Origin: Castellaniella sp.
GTDB lineage: Bacteria > Pseudomonadota > Gammaproteobacteria > Burkholderiales > Burkholderiaceae_B
DNA: 64,000 bases
Direction: 5' to 3'
NCBI GenBank assembly: GCA_019104865.1
Contig: JAHRWZ010000093.1
Coordinates: forward strand, 43,619-107,618
Part shown: in pieces, positions 1-9,599 of the stretch
Layout: each line of letters starts with the position of its first letter
Position numbering within the stretch: the stretch's first letter is position 1
Notes under the pieces: generated by a model
The model's database searches: none
Seen by the model: only the letters and a program-made list of their open reading frames with translations
What the model was told of the DNA's origin: nothing
Position numbers and translations under genes: made by a program

Positions 1-770
1 TGTTCGGCGTGCTCGGCCGGAAACACGTCGATGATCTCGCCGCGCGCCCGGAACGTGCCGCGGGCGAAGTCCATGTCGTTGCGCTCATACTGCATGGACA
101 CCAGGCGCGCCAGGATTTCCTGGCGGCCGATGCGATCGCCCGTTCGCAGGGTCAGCACCATGGCGTGATAGTCGGCGGGGTTACCGATCCCGTAGATGCA
201 GGACACCGTCCCGACGATGATGGTGTCCTGACGCTCCAGCAGGCTTTTCGTGGCCGAAAGGCGCATCTGCTCGATGTGCTCGTTGATCGACGAGTCCTTT
301 TCGATGAACAGATCGCGCGAGGGCACGTAAGCCTCTGGCTGGTAGTAATCGTAATAGGACACGAAGTATTCCACCGCGTTGCGAGGGAAGAATTCACGCA
401 TTTCAGAGTACAGCTGCGCGGCCAGGGTCTTGTTGGGCGCCAGCACGATGGCGGGCCGCCCGGTGCGCGCGATCAGGTTGGCCATCGTGTAGGTCTTGCC
501 CGAGCCCGTCACCCCCAGCAGGGTCTGGCACATGAGGCCATCGCGCACACCGGCTTCCAGCGCCTGGATCGCCGCCGGCTGGTCGCCAGCCGGCGGATAG
601 GGCTGAAACAGCTGAAACGGACTGCCGGGAAAACGCACGAAGCCGGGGGCACCGGCCGGGCTATCCGCCGCCCCGTCGGGCGCAACACCAGCCACAGACA
701 TGCCACCGGGCGCCACATCCATGTCGCCCGATGTTTCATCCGACCAACCGGCCTCATCCCGGGAATTCAT
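1..770 (-). CDS. uvrB: UvrABC system protein B, N-terminal part (runs off the window)
   Basis: This is the damage-verification helicase of nucleotide excision repair, which works with UvrA and UvrC. The minus-strand frame reads a low-complexity N-terminus of about 45 residues, then the conserved [22 protein letters not shown] stretch (first part), the Walker A loop in [16 protein letters not shown], the [12 protein letters not shown] motif and the [13 protein letters not shown] beta-hairpin region. Only about 256 residues are inside the window. The ATG at 770 is chosen because GGAG lies 7 bases upstream and the frame is continuous. The extension before FPGSPF is longer than in E. coli UvrB, so a start further in is possible. 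It is divergent from the aminotransferase gene. Confidence 0.95.
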   Translation of the reverse strand, partial: MNSRDEAGWSDETSGDMDVAPGGMSVAGVAPDGAADSPAGAPGFVRFPGSPFQLFQPYPPAGDQPAAIQALEAGVRDGLMCQTLLGVTGSGKTYTMANLIARTGRPAIVLAPNKTLAAQLYSEMREFFPRNAVEYFVSYYDYYQPEAYVPSRDLFIEKDSSINEHIEQMRLSATKSLLERQDTIIVGTVSCIYGIGNPADYHAMVLTLRTGDRIGRQEILARLVSMQYERNDMDFARGTFRARGEIIDVFPAEHAE

Positions 771-789
771 GCCGATCTCCATGGCTCAT

Positions 790-805
790 CTGGACACTAT
801 TCTGG
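790..805. promoter_or_regulatory. possible degenerate SOS box upstream of uvrB
   Basis: The sequence reads CTG-N10-TGG, which is one half-site of the CTG-N10-CAG LexA operator plus an imperfect second half. It sits 20-35 bases upstream of the uvrB start. uvrB is SOS-regulated in many proteobacteria, but this match is weak. Confidence 0.25.
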
Positions 806-879
806 TAAACCCCTTATTATCCCATCGTTGGCCATCGCGACCAAGATCCCTCTTTTCCCTCTGTCTCAGACGTTACCCC

Positions 880-2085
880 ATGTCCTCTATCTTTGCTTCC
901 GTCGAACTCGCTCCGCGCGATCCCATCCTGGGTCTGAACGAACAGTTCAAAGCCGACACCCGGCCCACCAAGGTCAACCTGGGCGTGGGCGTCTACACCG
1001 ATGACGCCGGCCACATCCCGCTGCTGAAGGCCGTCCGCCAGGCCGAGAGCCGGCTGTACGAACAGGCCGCACCGCGCAACTACCTGCCGATCGACGGTAT
1101 CCCCGGTTACAACCAGGGGGCCCGCGCGCTGCTGTTGGGCGCAAATTCCCCGCTGATCGCCGATCACCGTTCCGTGACGGTCCAGACACTGGGCGGCACG
1201 GGGGCCCTGAAGGTCGGTGCCGATTTCCTGAAGCAGATCCTGCCCAATGCCAAGGTCGCCATCAGCAACCCCAGCTGGGCCAACCACGAAGCCCTGTTTT
1301 CGGCTGCCGGCTTCCCCGTCGTCAGCTACGACTATTACGACGCCGCGACCCATGGCCTGAACTTCAACGGCATGCTGGCTTCCCTGCGCGCCCTGCCCGC
1401 CGGCACGATCGTGGTGCTGCATGCCTGCTGCCACAACCCCACCGGTGTCGATCCCAGCGCCGAACAATGGCTCCAGATTGCGCAAACCCTGCAAGCCGGC
1501 CAGTTGGTCCCCTTCCTGGACATCGCCTATCAGGGCTTTGGCGCCGGGCTCGAGGAAGACGCCTCGGTCGTGCGCCAGTTCGCCGATCTGGGCATGACCC
1601 TGTTCATCAGTTCCTCATTCTCGAAGTCGTTCTCGTTGTATGGCGAACGGGTCGGCGCGCTGACACTGGTCACCGGCGGCGACGACGAGAGCGCCCGCGT
1701 GCTCAGCCAGCTCAAACGCGTCATCCGCACGAACTACTCCAACCCCCCCACCCATGGCGGCGCGATCGTCTCCACAGTCCTGAACACGCCGGACCTGTTC
1801 TCCGTGTGGGCCGAGGAACTGGCCGGCATGCGCGATCGCATCCGCGCCATGCGTCACCAGTTGGTCGATAAAATCCACGCCCAGGGTGTGGACCGCGACT
1901 TCAGCTTCGTGAAGACGCAGCGCGGCATGTTCTCGTACTCTGGCCTCACCAAAGCCCAAGTCGAGCGCCTGCGTGAGGAATTCGGCATCTATGCCGTAGG
2001 CAGCGGCCGCATCTGCGTGGCGGCCCTGAACAGCGGCAACATCGACTACGTGGCCAAGGCCATTGGCGAAGTCCTGAAGAGCTGA
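880..2085 (+). CDS. tyrB: aromatic amino acid / aspartate aminotransferase, class I PLP enzyme
   Basis: A cytosolic transaminase of 401 aa that moves amino groups between aspartate or aromatic amino acids and 2-oxoglutarate. Visible fold type I residues are the HNPTG loop (N186), D214 and Y217 of the cofactor pocket, and the PLP lysine K249 in [13 protein letters not shown]. The length matches AspC/TyrB (about 396 aa). The ATG at 880 is preferred over an in-frame ATG at 700, because the extra 60 residues are low-complexity and overlap uvrB. AspC and TyrB cannot be separated securely by eye. A terminator follows at 2156. Confidence 0.9.
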   Translation: MSSIFASVELAPRDPILGLNEQFKADTRPTKVNLGVGVYTDDAGHIPLLKAVRQAESRLYEQAAPRNYLPIDGIPGYNQGARALLLGANSPLIADHRSVTVQTLGGTGALKVGADFLKQILPNAKVAISNPSWANHEALFSAAGFPVVSYDYYDAATHGLNFNGMLASLRALPAGTIVVLHACCHNPTGVDPSAEQWLQIAQTLQAGQLVPFLDIAYQGFGAGLEEDASVVRQFADLGMTLFISSSFSKSFSLYGERVGALTLVTGGDDESARVLSQLKRVIRTNYSNPPTHGGAIVSTVLNTPDLFSVWAEELAGMRDRIRAMRHQLVDKIHAQGVDRDFSFVKTQRGMFSYSGLTKAQVERLREEFGIYAVGSGRICVAALNSGNIDYVAKAIGEVLKS

Positions 2086-2155
2086 CCGCACAACCGGCAA
2101 ATGCGCCAGGCCAGCGTCCTGTCTGGCTGTCGCGCGAAACAATGCAACAGGCTGG

Positions 2156-2187
2156 AAAGGCCCCGGGTCCACACCCCGGGCCTTTTT
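2156..2187 (+). terminator. intrinsic terminator after the aminotransferase gene
   Basis: AAGGCCC pairs with GGGCCTT, extended by GGG/CCC beyond one mismatch, and is followed by TTTTTCTT. It lies 70 bases after the stop codon and would also separate this gene from lexA. Confidence 0.8.
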
Positions 2188-2275
2188 CTTTTCCGCTCGC
2201 GCGGCGGCGCCCGGTTCGACCCGCGATCGGCACTTGGCCACTTGCGCGTCGTTACGCGTTCGATCACAATATGAA

Positions 2276-2291
2276 CTGGTTTTCCATCCAG
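2276..2291. promoter_or_regulatory. SOS box (LexA operator) of lexA
   Basis: A perfect CTG-N10-CAG core flanked by AA on the left and TA on the right gives the layout of the E. coli consensus (tACTG...CAGTa). It ends 9 bases before the lexA ATG at 2301. This supports autorepression of lexA and argues against the in-frame ATG at 2271, which would put the operator inside the gene. Confidence 0.85.
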
Positions 2292-2300
2292 TATCGTTCC

Positions 2301-3053
2301 ATGGCCCTGAAGCTTACCGCACGGCAATCCCAGATCCTTGGGCTCATCATCCAGGAAATCTCCCGGACGGGGCGCCCGCCCACCCGGGCGGAAATCGCGC
2401 GCACCCTGGGTTTTCGTTCAGCCAACGCCGCCGAAGACCATCTGCGCGCGCTGGAACGCAAAGGCTACATCCAGCTGGCGGCCGGTACCTCGCGCGGCAT
2501 CCAGCTGACCGCGCAGGCAACCGAAGGCCAGGCCATCACCGGGCCGCACGGCCTGACCTCGACGCTGCCTCCCACAGGCACGCAACCCCATGCGGCCGCG
2601 ACGGGCTCACCGGCCACCCTGCTGACTCCGCCCGGCGCCCCGATCTGGACAGCCCCGTCCGATCAGCGTCTGGTGCCACTCATCGGCCGCGTCGCTGCCG
2701 GCCACCCTATTCTGGCAGCCGAACACGTCGAACGCGAAATCCCGCTGTCCCCCCATCTGTTCGAATCCGCACCCGATTACCTGCTTCGCGTACGCGGCAG
2801 CAGCATGCGCGACGCAGGCATCCTGGATGGCGACCTGCTGGCTGTGCGCAGCACACCACAGGCCCGTCACGGCCAGATCGTGATCGCGCGGCTGGGCGAC
2901 GAAGTCACAGTAAAGCGTCTGGAACACCAGGGGCGGCGCATCCGGCTCCTGCCGGAAAACCCCGACTTTGAACCCATCGTGATCGGCGCAGGCGACGAAT
3001 TCGCCATCGAAGGCATTGCCGTCGGGCTGATCCGCACCACAGCGCTGCACTAA
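2301..3053 (+). CDS. lexA: SOS transcriptional repressor LexA
   Basis: Repressor of the DNA-damage response, 250 aa, self-cleaving on contact with RecA filaments. Residues 1-70 form the winged helix-turn-helix ([26 protein letters not shown]). The C-terminal S24 peptidase domain shows the scissile A133-G134 (VAAGHPI), the nucleophile S168 in [10 protein letters not shown] and the general base K205 in VTVKRL. A Pro/Thr/Ala-rich linker at about 72-120 makes it longer than typical LexA (about 200-220 aa). No good ribosome-binding site precedes ATG 2301. The start rests on the position of the operator and on the protein N-terminus. Confidence 0.95.
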   Translation: MALKLTARQSQILGLIIQEISRTGRPPTRAEIARTLGFRSANAAEDHLRALERKGYIQLAAGTSRGIQLTAQATEGQAITGPHGLTSTLPPTGTQPHAAATGSPATLLTPPGAPIWTAPSDQRLVPLIGRVAAGHPILAAEHVEREIPLSPHLFESAPDYLLRVRGSSMRDAGILDGDLLAVRSTPQARHGQIVIARLGDEVTVKRLEHQGRRIRLLPENPDFEPIVIGAGDEFAIEGIAVGLIRTTALH

Positions 3054-3127
3054 CGCCCCGTTCACACGGATTCCCTGATCCCGTCCACCTTTTCCGGGCA
3101 GGACCTCTGCTTCCGCCTCGATCAGCA

Positions 3128-3188
3128 GAAAAACGGCCTTCCCGGTCGCACGATCCGGAACATCCGATCGTGCGACCTAGAAGGCCGT
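3128..3188 (-). terminator. strong intrinsic terminator of lon
   Basis: A long two-part stem: ACGGCCTTC pairs with GAAGGCCGT, a 2-base internal mismatch follows, then GGTCGCACGATC pairs with GATCGTGCGACC around a 10-base loop. Read on the minus strand it is followed by TTTTTCTGC, so it serves lon. It lies 23 bases beyond the lon stop codon. Confidence 0.85.
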
Positions 3189-3211
3189 CAGCGGCACTGG
3201 ACAGATCGGTG

Positions 3212-5671
3212 CTAGTGCTTGATCACCCCGCCACTACCGGATTCCGCCGGCTTGGCCGCCGCCACCGCGTCAGCCGCCAAGCGGGCGATCTCTTCCTCTG
3301 ACAGTGGCGTCGGCAGACGCTGCAGCGCGACTTCCAGCACCCGGTCGATCCAGCGCACCGGGATGATTTCCAGGTGGTTTTTCACGTTGTCCGGGATTTC
3401 CGCCAGGTCCTTGACGTTTTCCTCCGGGATCATCACGGTCTTGATGCCACCACGATGCGCCGCCAGCAGTTTTTCCTTCAGGCCGCCAATTTCCAGAACC
3501 TCGCCGCGCAAGGTGATTTCACCCGTCATCGCGACATCGGCGCGAACCGGAATGCCCGTCAAGGCGGACACCATGGCCGTCGTGATCGCAATCCCCGCCG
3601 ATGGACCATCCTTCGGCGTAGCGCCTTCAGGGAAGTGCACGTGCAGGTCATGTTTTTCAAATACCTGGTCGGCAATGCCCCACTGACGGGCACGGGCGCG
3701 CACCACCGTCCGGGCGGCCTCGACGGATTCCTTCATCACGTCGCCCAGGGAACCCGTGCGCGTGACCACACCCTTGCCCGGCATGTCGGCGACTTCGATC
3801 GTCAGCAGCTCGCCACCGACTTCAGTCCACGCCAAGCCCGTCACCTGGCCAACCCGGTCTTCCTTCTCGGCCACACCGAAGCTGAAGCGACGCACCCCTA
3901 GGTAATCGTTCAGGTTGGCCGAATCGACTGTGATGGATTCCTGGATCTTCACGGCCTTGCGGCCACGGGTGACCGGGTTGGCCGACAGCAGCCGCTTGAC
4001 GGCCTTGCGGCAGATCTTGGAGATTTCCCGTTCCAGCGCACGCACACCCGCCTCGCGCGTGTAGTAGCGCACGATGTCACGGATGGCCGATTCGGTCACC
4101 ACCAGTTCGCCTTCCTGCACACCGTTGTTCTTCATGAGCTTGGGCAGCAGATGGTCGTAGGCGATGTGAACTTTTTCGTCTTCGGTGTAGCCCGACAGGT
4201 GGATGACTTCCATCCGGTCGAGCAGCGCCGGCGGGATGTTCAGCGTGTTGCTCGTGGCGACGAACATGACGTCGGACAGATCGAAATCGACCTCGATGTA
4301 ATGATCCTGGAACGTGTGATTCTGCTCGGGATCCAGGACCTCCAGCAGAGCCGACGACGGATCGCCACGGAAATCCGCGCCCAGCTTGTCGATCTCGTCG
4401 AGCAGGAACAGCGGATTGCGAACGCCGACCTTGGCCATGTTCTGCAGGATCTTGCCCGGCATGGACCCGATATAGGTACGCCGGTGGCCGCGGATCTCGG
4501 CTTCGTCACGCACGCCGCCCAGGGCCATGCGCACGAACTTGCGATTGGTGGCGCGCGCGACCGATTGCCCCAGCGAGGTCTTGCCGACCCCCGGAGGCCC
4601 GACCAGGCACAGGATGGGAGCCTTCAGCTTCTCGACGCGCTGCTGCACCGCAAGATACTCGACGATGCGTTCCTTGACTTTTTCCAGGCCATAGTGATCT
4701 GCGTTCAGGACTTCCTCGGCATTGCTCAGCGAGTTATTCACGCGGCTTTTCTTGTGCCATGGCAGGCCGATCAGCGTATCGATGTAAGTGCGAACCACCG
4801 TGGCCTCGGCCGACATCGGCGACATGAGCTTGAGCTTCTTCAGCTCACCATCCACCTTTTTCCGGGCTTCCTTGGACATGTGGGCCGAGACGATCTTGCG
4901 CTCGAGATCTTCGATATCGGCGCCCTCTTCGCCCTCGCCGAGTTCCTTCTGGATCGCCTTGACCTGCTCGTTCAGATAGTAGTCGCGCTGACTTTTCTCC
5001 ATCTGCTTTTTCACACGGCCGCGAATGCGCTTCTCGACCTGCAAGATGTCGATCTCCGATTCCAGCTGCGCGAGCAAGGCCTCCAGGCGCTGCGCGGCAC
5101 CGATCATGTCCAGCAGGGACTGCTTCTGTTCGATCTTCAGTGGCAGATGGGCCGCGATCGTGTCGGCCAGGCGGCCGGCATCCTCGATGCCCGACAAGGA
5201 GGTGAGGATCTCCTGGGGGATCTTCTTGTTCAGTTTGACGTACTGCTCGAACTGCGCCAAGACGGCGCGGCGCAGGGCTTCAGCCTCGGCCTGATCGGAC
5301 TGGTCTTCTTCGATGCCGGTCACATTGGCCATGAAGTGGGTCTCGGCGTCCGACACCGAATGGACGCGGGCGCGCTGCAGCCCTTCGACCAGCACCTTGA
5401 CCGTGCCGTCGGGAAGTTTAAGCATCTGCAGGATGCTGGCCGCGCAGCCGATCTCGTACAGATCCTCGGGGGTCGGCTCGTCCTTGCCCGCGGATTTCTG
5501 GGCAACCAGCATGATGCTGTTGCCGGCCTCCATCGCGAGTTCGAGCGCCTTGATGGAGCGCGGCCGCCCTACGAACAAGGGAATGACCATGTGGGGAAAG
5601 ACCACGACATCCCGCAGCGGCAGCAGCGGCAGATCCGCAGGTTCCTGGGTCAGAATCTGGCTAGCAGACAT
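3212..5671 (-). CDS. lon: ATP-dependent Lon protease
   Basis: A cytosolic AAA+ serine protease of 819 aa that degrades misfolded and short-lived regulatory proteins. The N-terminal substrate-binding domain covers about 1-310. The Walker A motif is GPPGVGKT at 358-365 and Walker B is LFLLDEID at 421-428. The C-terminal protease domain carries the catalytic dyad S691 (DGPSAGIAI) and K734 (GGLKEKLLA), spaced 43 residues apart as in E. coli Lon. The start has AGGAAG upstream. It is the last gene of the tig-clpP-clpX-lon series, but a sigma32-like promoter and a hairpin separate it from clpX. Confidence 0.97.
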   Translation of the reverse strand: MSASQILTQEPADLPLLPLRDVVVFPHMVIPLFVGRPRSIKALELAMEAGNSIMLVAQKSAGKDEPTPEDLYEIGCAASILQMLKLPDGTVKVLVEGLQRARVHSVSDAETHFMANVTGIEEDQSDQAEAEALRRAVLAQFEQYVKLNKKIPQEILTSLSGIEDAGRLADTIAAHLPLKIEQKQSLLDMIGAAQRLEALLAQLESEIDILQVEKRIRGRVKKQMEKSQRDYYLNEQVKAIQKELGEGEEGADIEDLERKIVSAHMSKEARKKVDGELKKLKLMSPMSAEATVVRTYIDTLIGLPWHKKSRVNNSLSNAEEVLNADHYGLEKVKERIVEYLAVQQRVEKLKAPILCLVGPPGVGKTSLGQSVARATNRKFVRMALGGVRDEAEIRGHRRTYIGSMPGKILQNMAKVGVRNPLFLLDEIDKLGADFRGDPSSALLEVLDPEQNHTFQDHYIEVDFDLSDVMFVATSNTLNIPPALLDRMEVIHLSGYTEDEKVHIAYDHLLPKLMKNNGVQEGELVVTESAIRDIVRYYTREAGVRALEREISKICRKAVKRLLSANPVTRGRKAVKIQESITVDSANLNDYLGVRRFSFGVAEKEDRVGQVTGLAWTEVGGELLTIEVADMPGKGVVTRTGSLGDVMKESVEAARTVVRARARQWGIADQVFEKHDLHVHFPEGATPKDGPSAGIAITTAMVSALTGIPVRADVAMTGEITLRGEVLEIGGLKEKLLAAHRGGIKTVMIPEENVKDLAEIPDNVKNHLEIIPVRWIDRVLEVALQRLPTPLSEEEIARLAADAVAAAKPAESGSGGVIKH

Positions 5672-5700
5672 GGTTGCTTCCTAAAATATGTGGTTCCAAT

Positions 5701-5727
5701 AAAAAAGGAAGCGCAGGCTTCCTTTTT
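5701..5727. terminator. bidirectional intrinsic-terminator-like hairpin between clpX and lon
   Basis: AAGGAAGC (5705-5712) pairs with GCTTCCTT (5717-5724) around GCAG. The A-tract and T-tract on either side lengthen the stem, so each strand ends in a U-run. On the minus strand it lies downstream of the sigma32-like promoter and only 30 bases before the lon ATG. It could therefore act as the clpX terminator or as an attenuator in the lon leader. Confidence 0.75.
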
Positions 5728-5747
5728 CGCGTCTTGCCTGCTTCTCC

Positions 5748-5775
5748 ATATGGAGTCGAGACCGGGTCTTTCAAG
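5748..5775 (-). promoter_or_regulatory. heat-shock (sigma32-type) promoter for lon
   Basis: On the minus strand CTTGAAA (5775-5769) is followed after 13 bases by CTCCATAT (5755-5748). This closely fits the sigma32 consensus CTTGAAA-N11-16-CCCCATnT. Transcription would start near 5741, giving lon a leader of about 70 bases. Heat-shock control of lon is well established in enterobacteria, so this assignment is sequence plus family knowledge. Confidence 0.65.
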
Positions 5776-5871
5776 ACCTGGTTGTTCCCAGTATATAGGT
5801 AGAGTGTCAGGTTCCGGATCGGACTGCCGGCGGAGCAGGCGGGACGGGATATGCATGTGGACCGACCGAAT

Positions 5872-5895
5872 GGCCCCGCCATGAGAGACGGGGCC
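5872..5895 (-). terminator. GC-rich hairpin just after clpX
   Basis: GGCCCCG (5872-5878) pairs with CGGGGCC (5889-5895) around a 10-base loop, 13 bases beyond the clpX stop codon. There is no U-run, so termination would be weak, or the hairpin may only protect the mRNA 3' end. Confidence 0.4.
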
Positions 5896-5907
5896 CATCC
5901 CGCCGGA

Positions 5908-7203
5908 TCAGGCTGCCGCCGAGCGCAGGGGTTTTTCCTCTTCAGCCTTGTGGGTGCCCCGCGGTCCTTCGATCAGCGTCGGGGTATCCCGACCATCGAC
6001 GGCATCCACATCCAGCACCACGCGGTTGATGTCCTGCCGCGACGGCAGCTCGAACATCGTTCCCAGCAAAGCCTGCTCGATGATGGAGCGCAAGCCCCGC
6101 GCACCAGTGCGACGCTTGATGGCGCGTTGGGCGATCGCTGTCAACGCCTCGGGCGTGACGTCGAGTTCGACCTCTTCCATCTCGAAGAGCTTCTGGAATT
6201 GCTTGACCACCGCGTTGCGCGGTTCGGTCAGGATGCGCACCAGCGTGTCCTCTTTCAGCTCTTCCAGGGTGGCGACCACCGGCAGACGGCCCACGAGTTC
6301 GGGAATCAGGCCAAATTTGATCAGGTCTTCGGGTTCGACCTCGGCGAAGAGTTCGCCCACGCCCCGTTCGGAGCGTGCGCGCACCGTGGCCGAAAAGCCG
6401 ATGCCGGAGCGTTCGCTGCGGTCACGAATGATTTTTTCCAGACCATCGAAGGCGCCGCCCACGATGAACAGGATATTCGTGGTGTCGACCTGGACGAAAT
6501 CCTGATTGGGATGCTTGCGCCCGCCCTGGGGAGGAACCGATGCGACCGTGCCTTCGATCAGCTTCAGCAAGGCCTGCTGCACGCCTTCGCCGGACACGTC
6601 ACGGGTGATCGAGGGGTTGTCGGACTTGCGCGCGATCTTGTCGATCTCATCGATGTAGACGATGGCGCGCTGGGCCTTTTCGACTTCGTAGTTGCAGTTC
6701 TGCAGCAGCTTCTGGATGATGTTCTCGACATCCTCGCCCACGTAGCCGGCTTCGGTCAGCGTCGTCGCATCCGCCATGACAAAAGGCACGTCCAACATGC
6801 GCGCGAGCGTCTGGGCCAGCAGTGTCTTGCCCGACCCGGTGGGGCCGATCAGCAGGATGTTGCTCTTGGACAGTTCCACGTCACCGCTTTTGGCATCCGT
6901 ATATCGGATGCGCTTGTAGTGGTTGTAGACCGCCACCGCCAGATTGCGCTTCGGCGTTTCCTGACCGATCACATAGCCATCCAGGAAGGTCTTGATTTCC
7001 AGGGGCGTGGGTAGTTCATTGCGCACGGCGTCGCGGGCCGCTTCCTGCTTTTCGTCGCGGATGATGTCATTGCACAGACTGATGCATTCATCGCAGATGA
7101 AAACGGAAGGGCCGGCGATCAGCTTGTGGACTTCGTGCTGGCTTTTGTTGCAGAAGGAGCAGTGCAGGGTCTTATCCTCGCTGGATCCTTTTTTTTCGGT
7201 CAT
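5908..7203 (-). CDS. clpX: ClpX, ATPase subunit of the ClpXP protease
   Basis: A hexameric AAA+ unfoldase of 431 aa that selects substrates and feeds them to ClpP. The N-terminal zinc-binding domain has four cysteines, C15/C18/C37/C40 (HCSFCNK, ICDEC). Walker A is GPTGSGKT at 120-127 and Walker B is IVYIDEID at 181-188. It starts 13 bases after the clpP stop, which indicates co-transcription with tig and clpP. The C-terminal tail is Lys/Glu-rich. Confidence 0.97.
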   Translation of the reverse strand: MTEKKGSSEDKTLHCSFCNKSQHEVHKLIAGPSVFICDECISLCNDIIRDEKQEAARDAVRNELPTPLEIKTFLDGYVIGQETPKRNLAVAVYNHYKRIRYTDAKSGDVELSKSNILLIGPTGSGKTLLAQTLARMLDVPFVMADATTLTEAGYVGEDVENIIQKLLQNCNYEVEKAQRAIVYIDEIDKIARKSDNPSITRDVSGEGVQQALLKLIEGTVASVPPQGGRKHPNQDFVQVDTTNILFIVGGAFDGLEKIIRDRSERSGIGFSATVRARSERGVGELFAEVEPEDLIKFGLIPELVGRLPVVATLEELKEDTLVRILTEPRNAVVKQFQKLFEMEEVELDVTPEALTAIAQRAIKRRTGARGLRSIIEQALLGTMFELPSRQDINRVVLDVDAVDGRDTPTLIEGPRGTHKAEEEKPLRSAAA

Positions 7204-7216
7204 GGCAAACCTGTGC

Positions 7217-7876
7217 TTATCTGGCTTCGTTGGCGCGCGAAACCAATACTTTGTCGATCAGCCCGTAGGCCTGAGCCTCGTCGGCGGACATGAAATTGTC
7301 GCGCTCGGTGTCCACACCGATACGCTCGATATCCTGACCGGTGCGCTCGGCCAGAATGCCGTTGAGGCGTTCACGCAGGCTGAGGATTTCCTTGGCCTGG
7401 ATCTGGATGTCGGATGCCTGGCCCTGGGCGCCGCCCGAGGGCTGGTGGATCATGATCCGGGAATTCGGCAGCGCGTAGCGCTTGCCCTTTTCCCCCGCGG
7501 CCAGCAGGAAGGCGCCCATGCTGGCAGCCAGCCCGGTGCACAACGTGGAGACGGCCGGCTTGACGAACTGCATGGTGTCGAAGATGGCCATCCCGGCGTA
7601 GACCGAACCACCCGGGGAATTGATGTACAGGGAGATGTCCTTGTCGGGGTTCTCCGATTCCAGGAACAGCAGCTGTGCCACGACGAGATTGGCCGACTGG
7701 TCGTTGACCGCGCCCACGAAGAAAATCACCCGCTCGCGCAGCAAGCGCGAGTAGATGTCGTAGGACCGTTCGCCTCGACCCGACTGCTCGATCACGATGG
7801 GCACGTAGCCCAGGCCGGTGGGAACGACGGATTCCCCACCATACAGCGATGCATAGAAATCGGTGAACCTGGACAT
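7217..7876 (-). CDS. clpP: ClpP, proteolytic subunit
   Basis: A serine peptidase of 219 aa that forms the double-heptamer barrel served by ClpX and ClpA. The catalytic triad is S119 (GLAASMGAF), H144 (IMIHQPSGG) and D193 (ERDNF), with the same spacing as E. coli ClpP. The ATG at 7876 overlaps the tig stop codon by one base (TGATG), so translation is probably coupled. A TTG one codon upstream is also in frame but less likely. The first residues are probably removed as a propeptide, as in the family. Confidence 0.97.
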   Translation of the reverse strand: MSRFTDFYASLYGGESVVPTGLGYVPIVIEQSGRGERSYDIYSRLLRERVIFFVGAVNDQSANLVVAQLLFLESENPDKDISLYINSPGGSVYAGMAIFDTMQFVKPAVSTLCTGLAASMGAFLLAAGEKGKRYALPNSRIMIHQPSGGAQGQASDIQIQAKEILSLRERLNGILAERTGQDIERIGVDTERDNFMSADEAQAYGLIDKVLVSRANEAR

Positions 7877-9186
7877 CAACGCGTTCCCATCAAGGTATCA
7901 AAATCCACGGCTTCGTCGGTGACCTGTGCCGCCGCCAGCACGTGATCGACGACGTTGTCTTCGAGCACCAGCGATTCGATCTCGGCGCGGCGCTGGCGAT
8001 CGGACAGATAATACGCCACCACCTGGGCAGGCTGCTCGTAGCTCTTGGCGAAGTCCTCGATGCGGGCACGCACCTGTTCGGGCTTGGCCTTGAGGTCGGC
8101 GGCCTTGATGAGTTCGCCCACCAGCAGCCCCAGGCGCACGCGGCGCTCGGCTTCGGGGCGGAAGGTGTCTTCCGGGATGGGGATGGAATCGGCGTTGGGC
8201 AGACCGCGCTGTTTGAGTTCCTCGCGCGCGGCGGCCGTACGGTTGGCGACTTCGTCGTCCACCAGCGCCTTCGGCAGATCGAACGAGCAGGCGGCGGCTA
8301 GGGCGTCCATCACGCTGGCCTTGGTGCGGTTCTTGGCACGGGCCTGGGCCTCGCGCTCGACATTGCCGCGCACGTCGGCCAGCAGAGCCTCGACGTTGCC
8401 TTCGGCCTGGCCGAGGGACTTGGCGAAATCGGCGTCCATTTCGGGCAGTTCGGGTTCGGCGACTTCCTTCACGGTAATCGTGAATTCCGCCTGCTTGCCG
8501 GCCACGGCGGCGCTGCCGTAATCCGCGGGAAAGTCCAGCGGGAAGGTTTTCGACTCACCAGCCTTCAGGCCGGTCGCGGCGGCCTCGAATTCGGGCAGCA
8601 TGCGGCCCTGACCGAGGACAAAGGGGAAATCCTGGGCGGTGCCGCCGTCGAAGGCCACGCCGCCGATGGTGCCGGCGAAATCCAGTGTCACGCGATCGCC
8701 GTCCTGCGCGGCGCGGTCGGCGGCGGGCTTGAAGACGGTACGCTGGCGGCGCAGGATGTCGATGGTCTTTTGCACTTCGGCATCACCCACCTGCGCCGTG
8801 CTGCGAGTGATCTTCAGCGAGGACAGATCCGGCAGGGCGACCTCGGGATAGACCTCGAAGGTGGCGGAAAAGGCCATGACGCCATCGTCCCCGCCTTCGG
8901 TCTTGGGCTCGAGATTGGGGGAACCCGCCACACGCAGATTGGCGTCGGAGATGACCTTGTCCAGGGATTTGCCGATCTGGGAATTGATCACGTCATAGCG
9001 CACCGAAGGGCCATGGCTGCGTTCGATCACGGACAACGGCGCCTTGCCGGGACGGAATCCGTGGACCTTTGCCGTGCGGGCAACGCGTTTGAGTTGTGCC
9101 TGGACTTCCTTTTCGATGTCGGCGACTGAAACGGTCAGATCGACACGGCGCTCCAGGCCGGACAGTTTTTCAACCACGGGCTGCAT
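7876..9186 (-). CDS. tig: trigger factor, ribosome-associated chaperone
   Basis: A peptidyl-prolyl isomerase chaperone of 436 aa that binds nascent chains at the ribosome exit tunnel. The ribosome-binding signature GFRPGKAP is at 43-50. An FKBP-type domain follows at about 160-245, then the long helical C-terminal chaperone arms. It is the first gene of the tig-clpP-clpX operon. A TAAAAT box lies about 35 bases upstream on the minus strand, but no convincing -35 element was seen. Confidence 0.96.
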   Translation of the reverse strand: MQPVVEKLSGLERRVDLTVSVADIEKEVQAQLKRVARTAKVHGFRPGKAPLSVIERSHGPSVRYDVINSQIGKSLDKVISDANLRVAGSPNLEPKTEGGDDGVMAFSATFEVYPEVALPDLSSLKITRSTAQVGDAEVQKTIDILRRQRTVFKPAADRAAQDGDRVTLDFAGTIGGVAFDGGTAQDFPFVLGQGRMLPEFEAAATGLKAGESKTFPLDFPADYGSAAVAGKQAEFTITVKEVAEPELPEMDADFAKSLGQAEGNVEALLADVRGNVEREAQARAKNRTKASVMDALAAACSFDLPKALVDDEVANRTAAAREELKQRGLPNADSIPIPEDTFRPEAERRVRLGLLVGELIKAADLKAKPEQVRARIEDFAKSYEQPAQVVAYYLSDRQRRAEIESLVLEDNVVDHVLAAAQVTDEAVDFDTLMGTR

Positions 9187-9280
9187 TCGGAACCTATTGA
9201 TAGTTATGGACAGTAAACGGGCTATTTTAGCGGAAAGTCGACCGAGGCGTAGAAGGGCCAGGACGTCAGGGATTTCACGC

Positions 9281-9286
9281 TATAAT
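9281..9286 (+). promoter_or_regulatory. -10 box of the tRNA-Leu promoter
   Basis: A perfect TATAAT followed by a G/C-rich discriminator, 14 bases before the mature tRNA 5' end. No good -35 hexamer is found at 16-18 bases. Confidence 0.55.
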
Positions 9287-9300
9287 GGACGGCTTATCTC

Positions 9301-9385
9301 GCGAGCGTGGCGGAATTGGTAGACGCACCAGATTTAGGTTCTGGCGCCGCAAGGCATGAGAGTTCAAGTCTCTCCGTTCGCACCA
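9301..9385 (+). tRNA. tRNA-Leu (anticodon UAG)
   Basis: An 85-base class II tRNA. The acceptor GCGAGCG pairs with CGTTCGC (one G-U pair) and the CCA end is encoded. The D-arm motif is GGTAGACGC. The anticodon stem CCAGA/TCTGG encloses TTTAGGT, giving anticodon TAG for CUN codons. A long variable arm and the T-loop GTTCAAGTC are present. It is transcribed away from tig and marks the left edge of the 9600-12659 islet. Confidence 0.97.
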
Positions 9386-9547
9386 CGGTGCTTGAAGCCG
9401 CTGAAAGCATACCATCAATAATTATAAAAATCAGTAACTTAGAAGACAGCCCCTGGAATTGCTTGATAGCCTGACGTCGGGTTTTAAACCCATGATTCTG
9501 GCAGAATAAGTCGTCATTTCTTTGTCGCCAGGCATGAGCCACCTATG

Positions 9548-9581
9548 ACACAGCCCGCTTTTGGCGGGCTGTGTTGATTTT
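9548..9581 (+). terminator. intrinsic terminator downstream of tRNA-Leu
   Basis: A perfect 11-bp stem, ACACAGCCCGC with GCGGGCTGTGT, around a TTTTG loop and followed by TGATTTTCC. It lies about 160 bases after the tRNA. The stretch between them (9386-9547) is AT-richer and holds no recognisable gene. Confidence 0.7.
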
Positions 9582-9599
9582 CCAAGCGGGTGAGCAGAT

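Noticed and set aside
700..879. Earlier aminotransferase start at 700
   Set aside because: The added 60 residues are low-complexity, overlap the divergent uvrB gene and are not part of the aminotransferase family.
2271..2300. Earlier lexA start at ATG 2271
   Set aside because: It would place the perfect SOS box inside the coding sequence and adds ten residues unlike LexA N-termini.
4151..5884. Long open frame on the plus strand opposite lon (577 codons)
   Set aside because: It is antisense to a certain gene, has His/Asp/Gln/Leu-heavy composition typical of reverse-strand frames in GC-rich DNA, and shows no recognisable domain.
9294..9542. Minus-strand frame (82 codons) running through tRNA-Leu
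   Set aside because: It reads through the tRNA on its opposite strand, which produces a familiar false protein. No independent evidence supports coding.
9301..9599. Phage or island attachment site at tRNA-Leu
   Set aside because: No integrase gene and no second copy of the tRNA 3' end were seen in the window.
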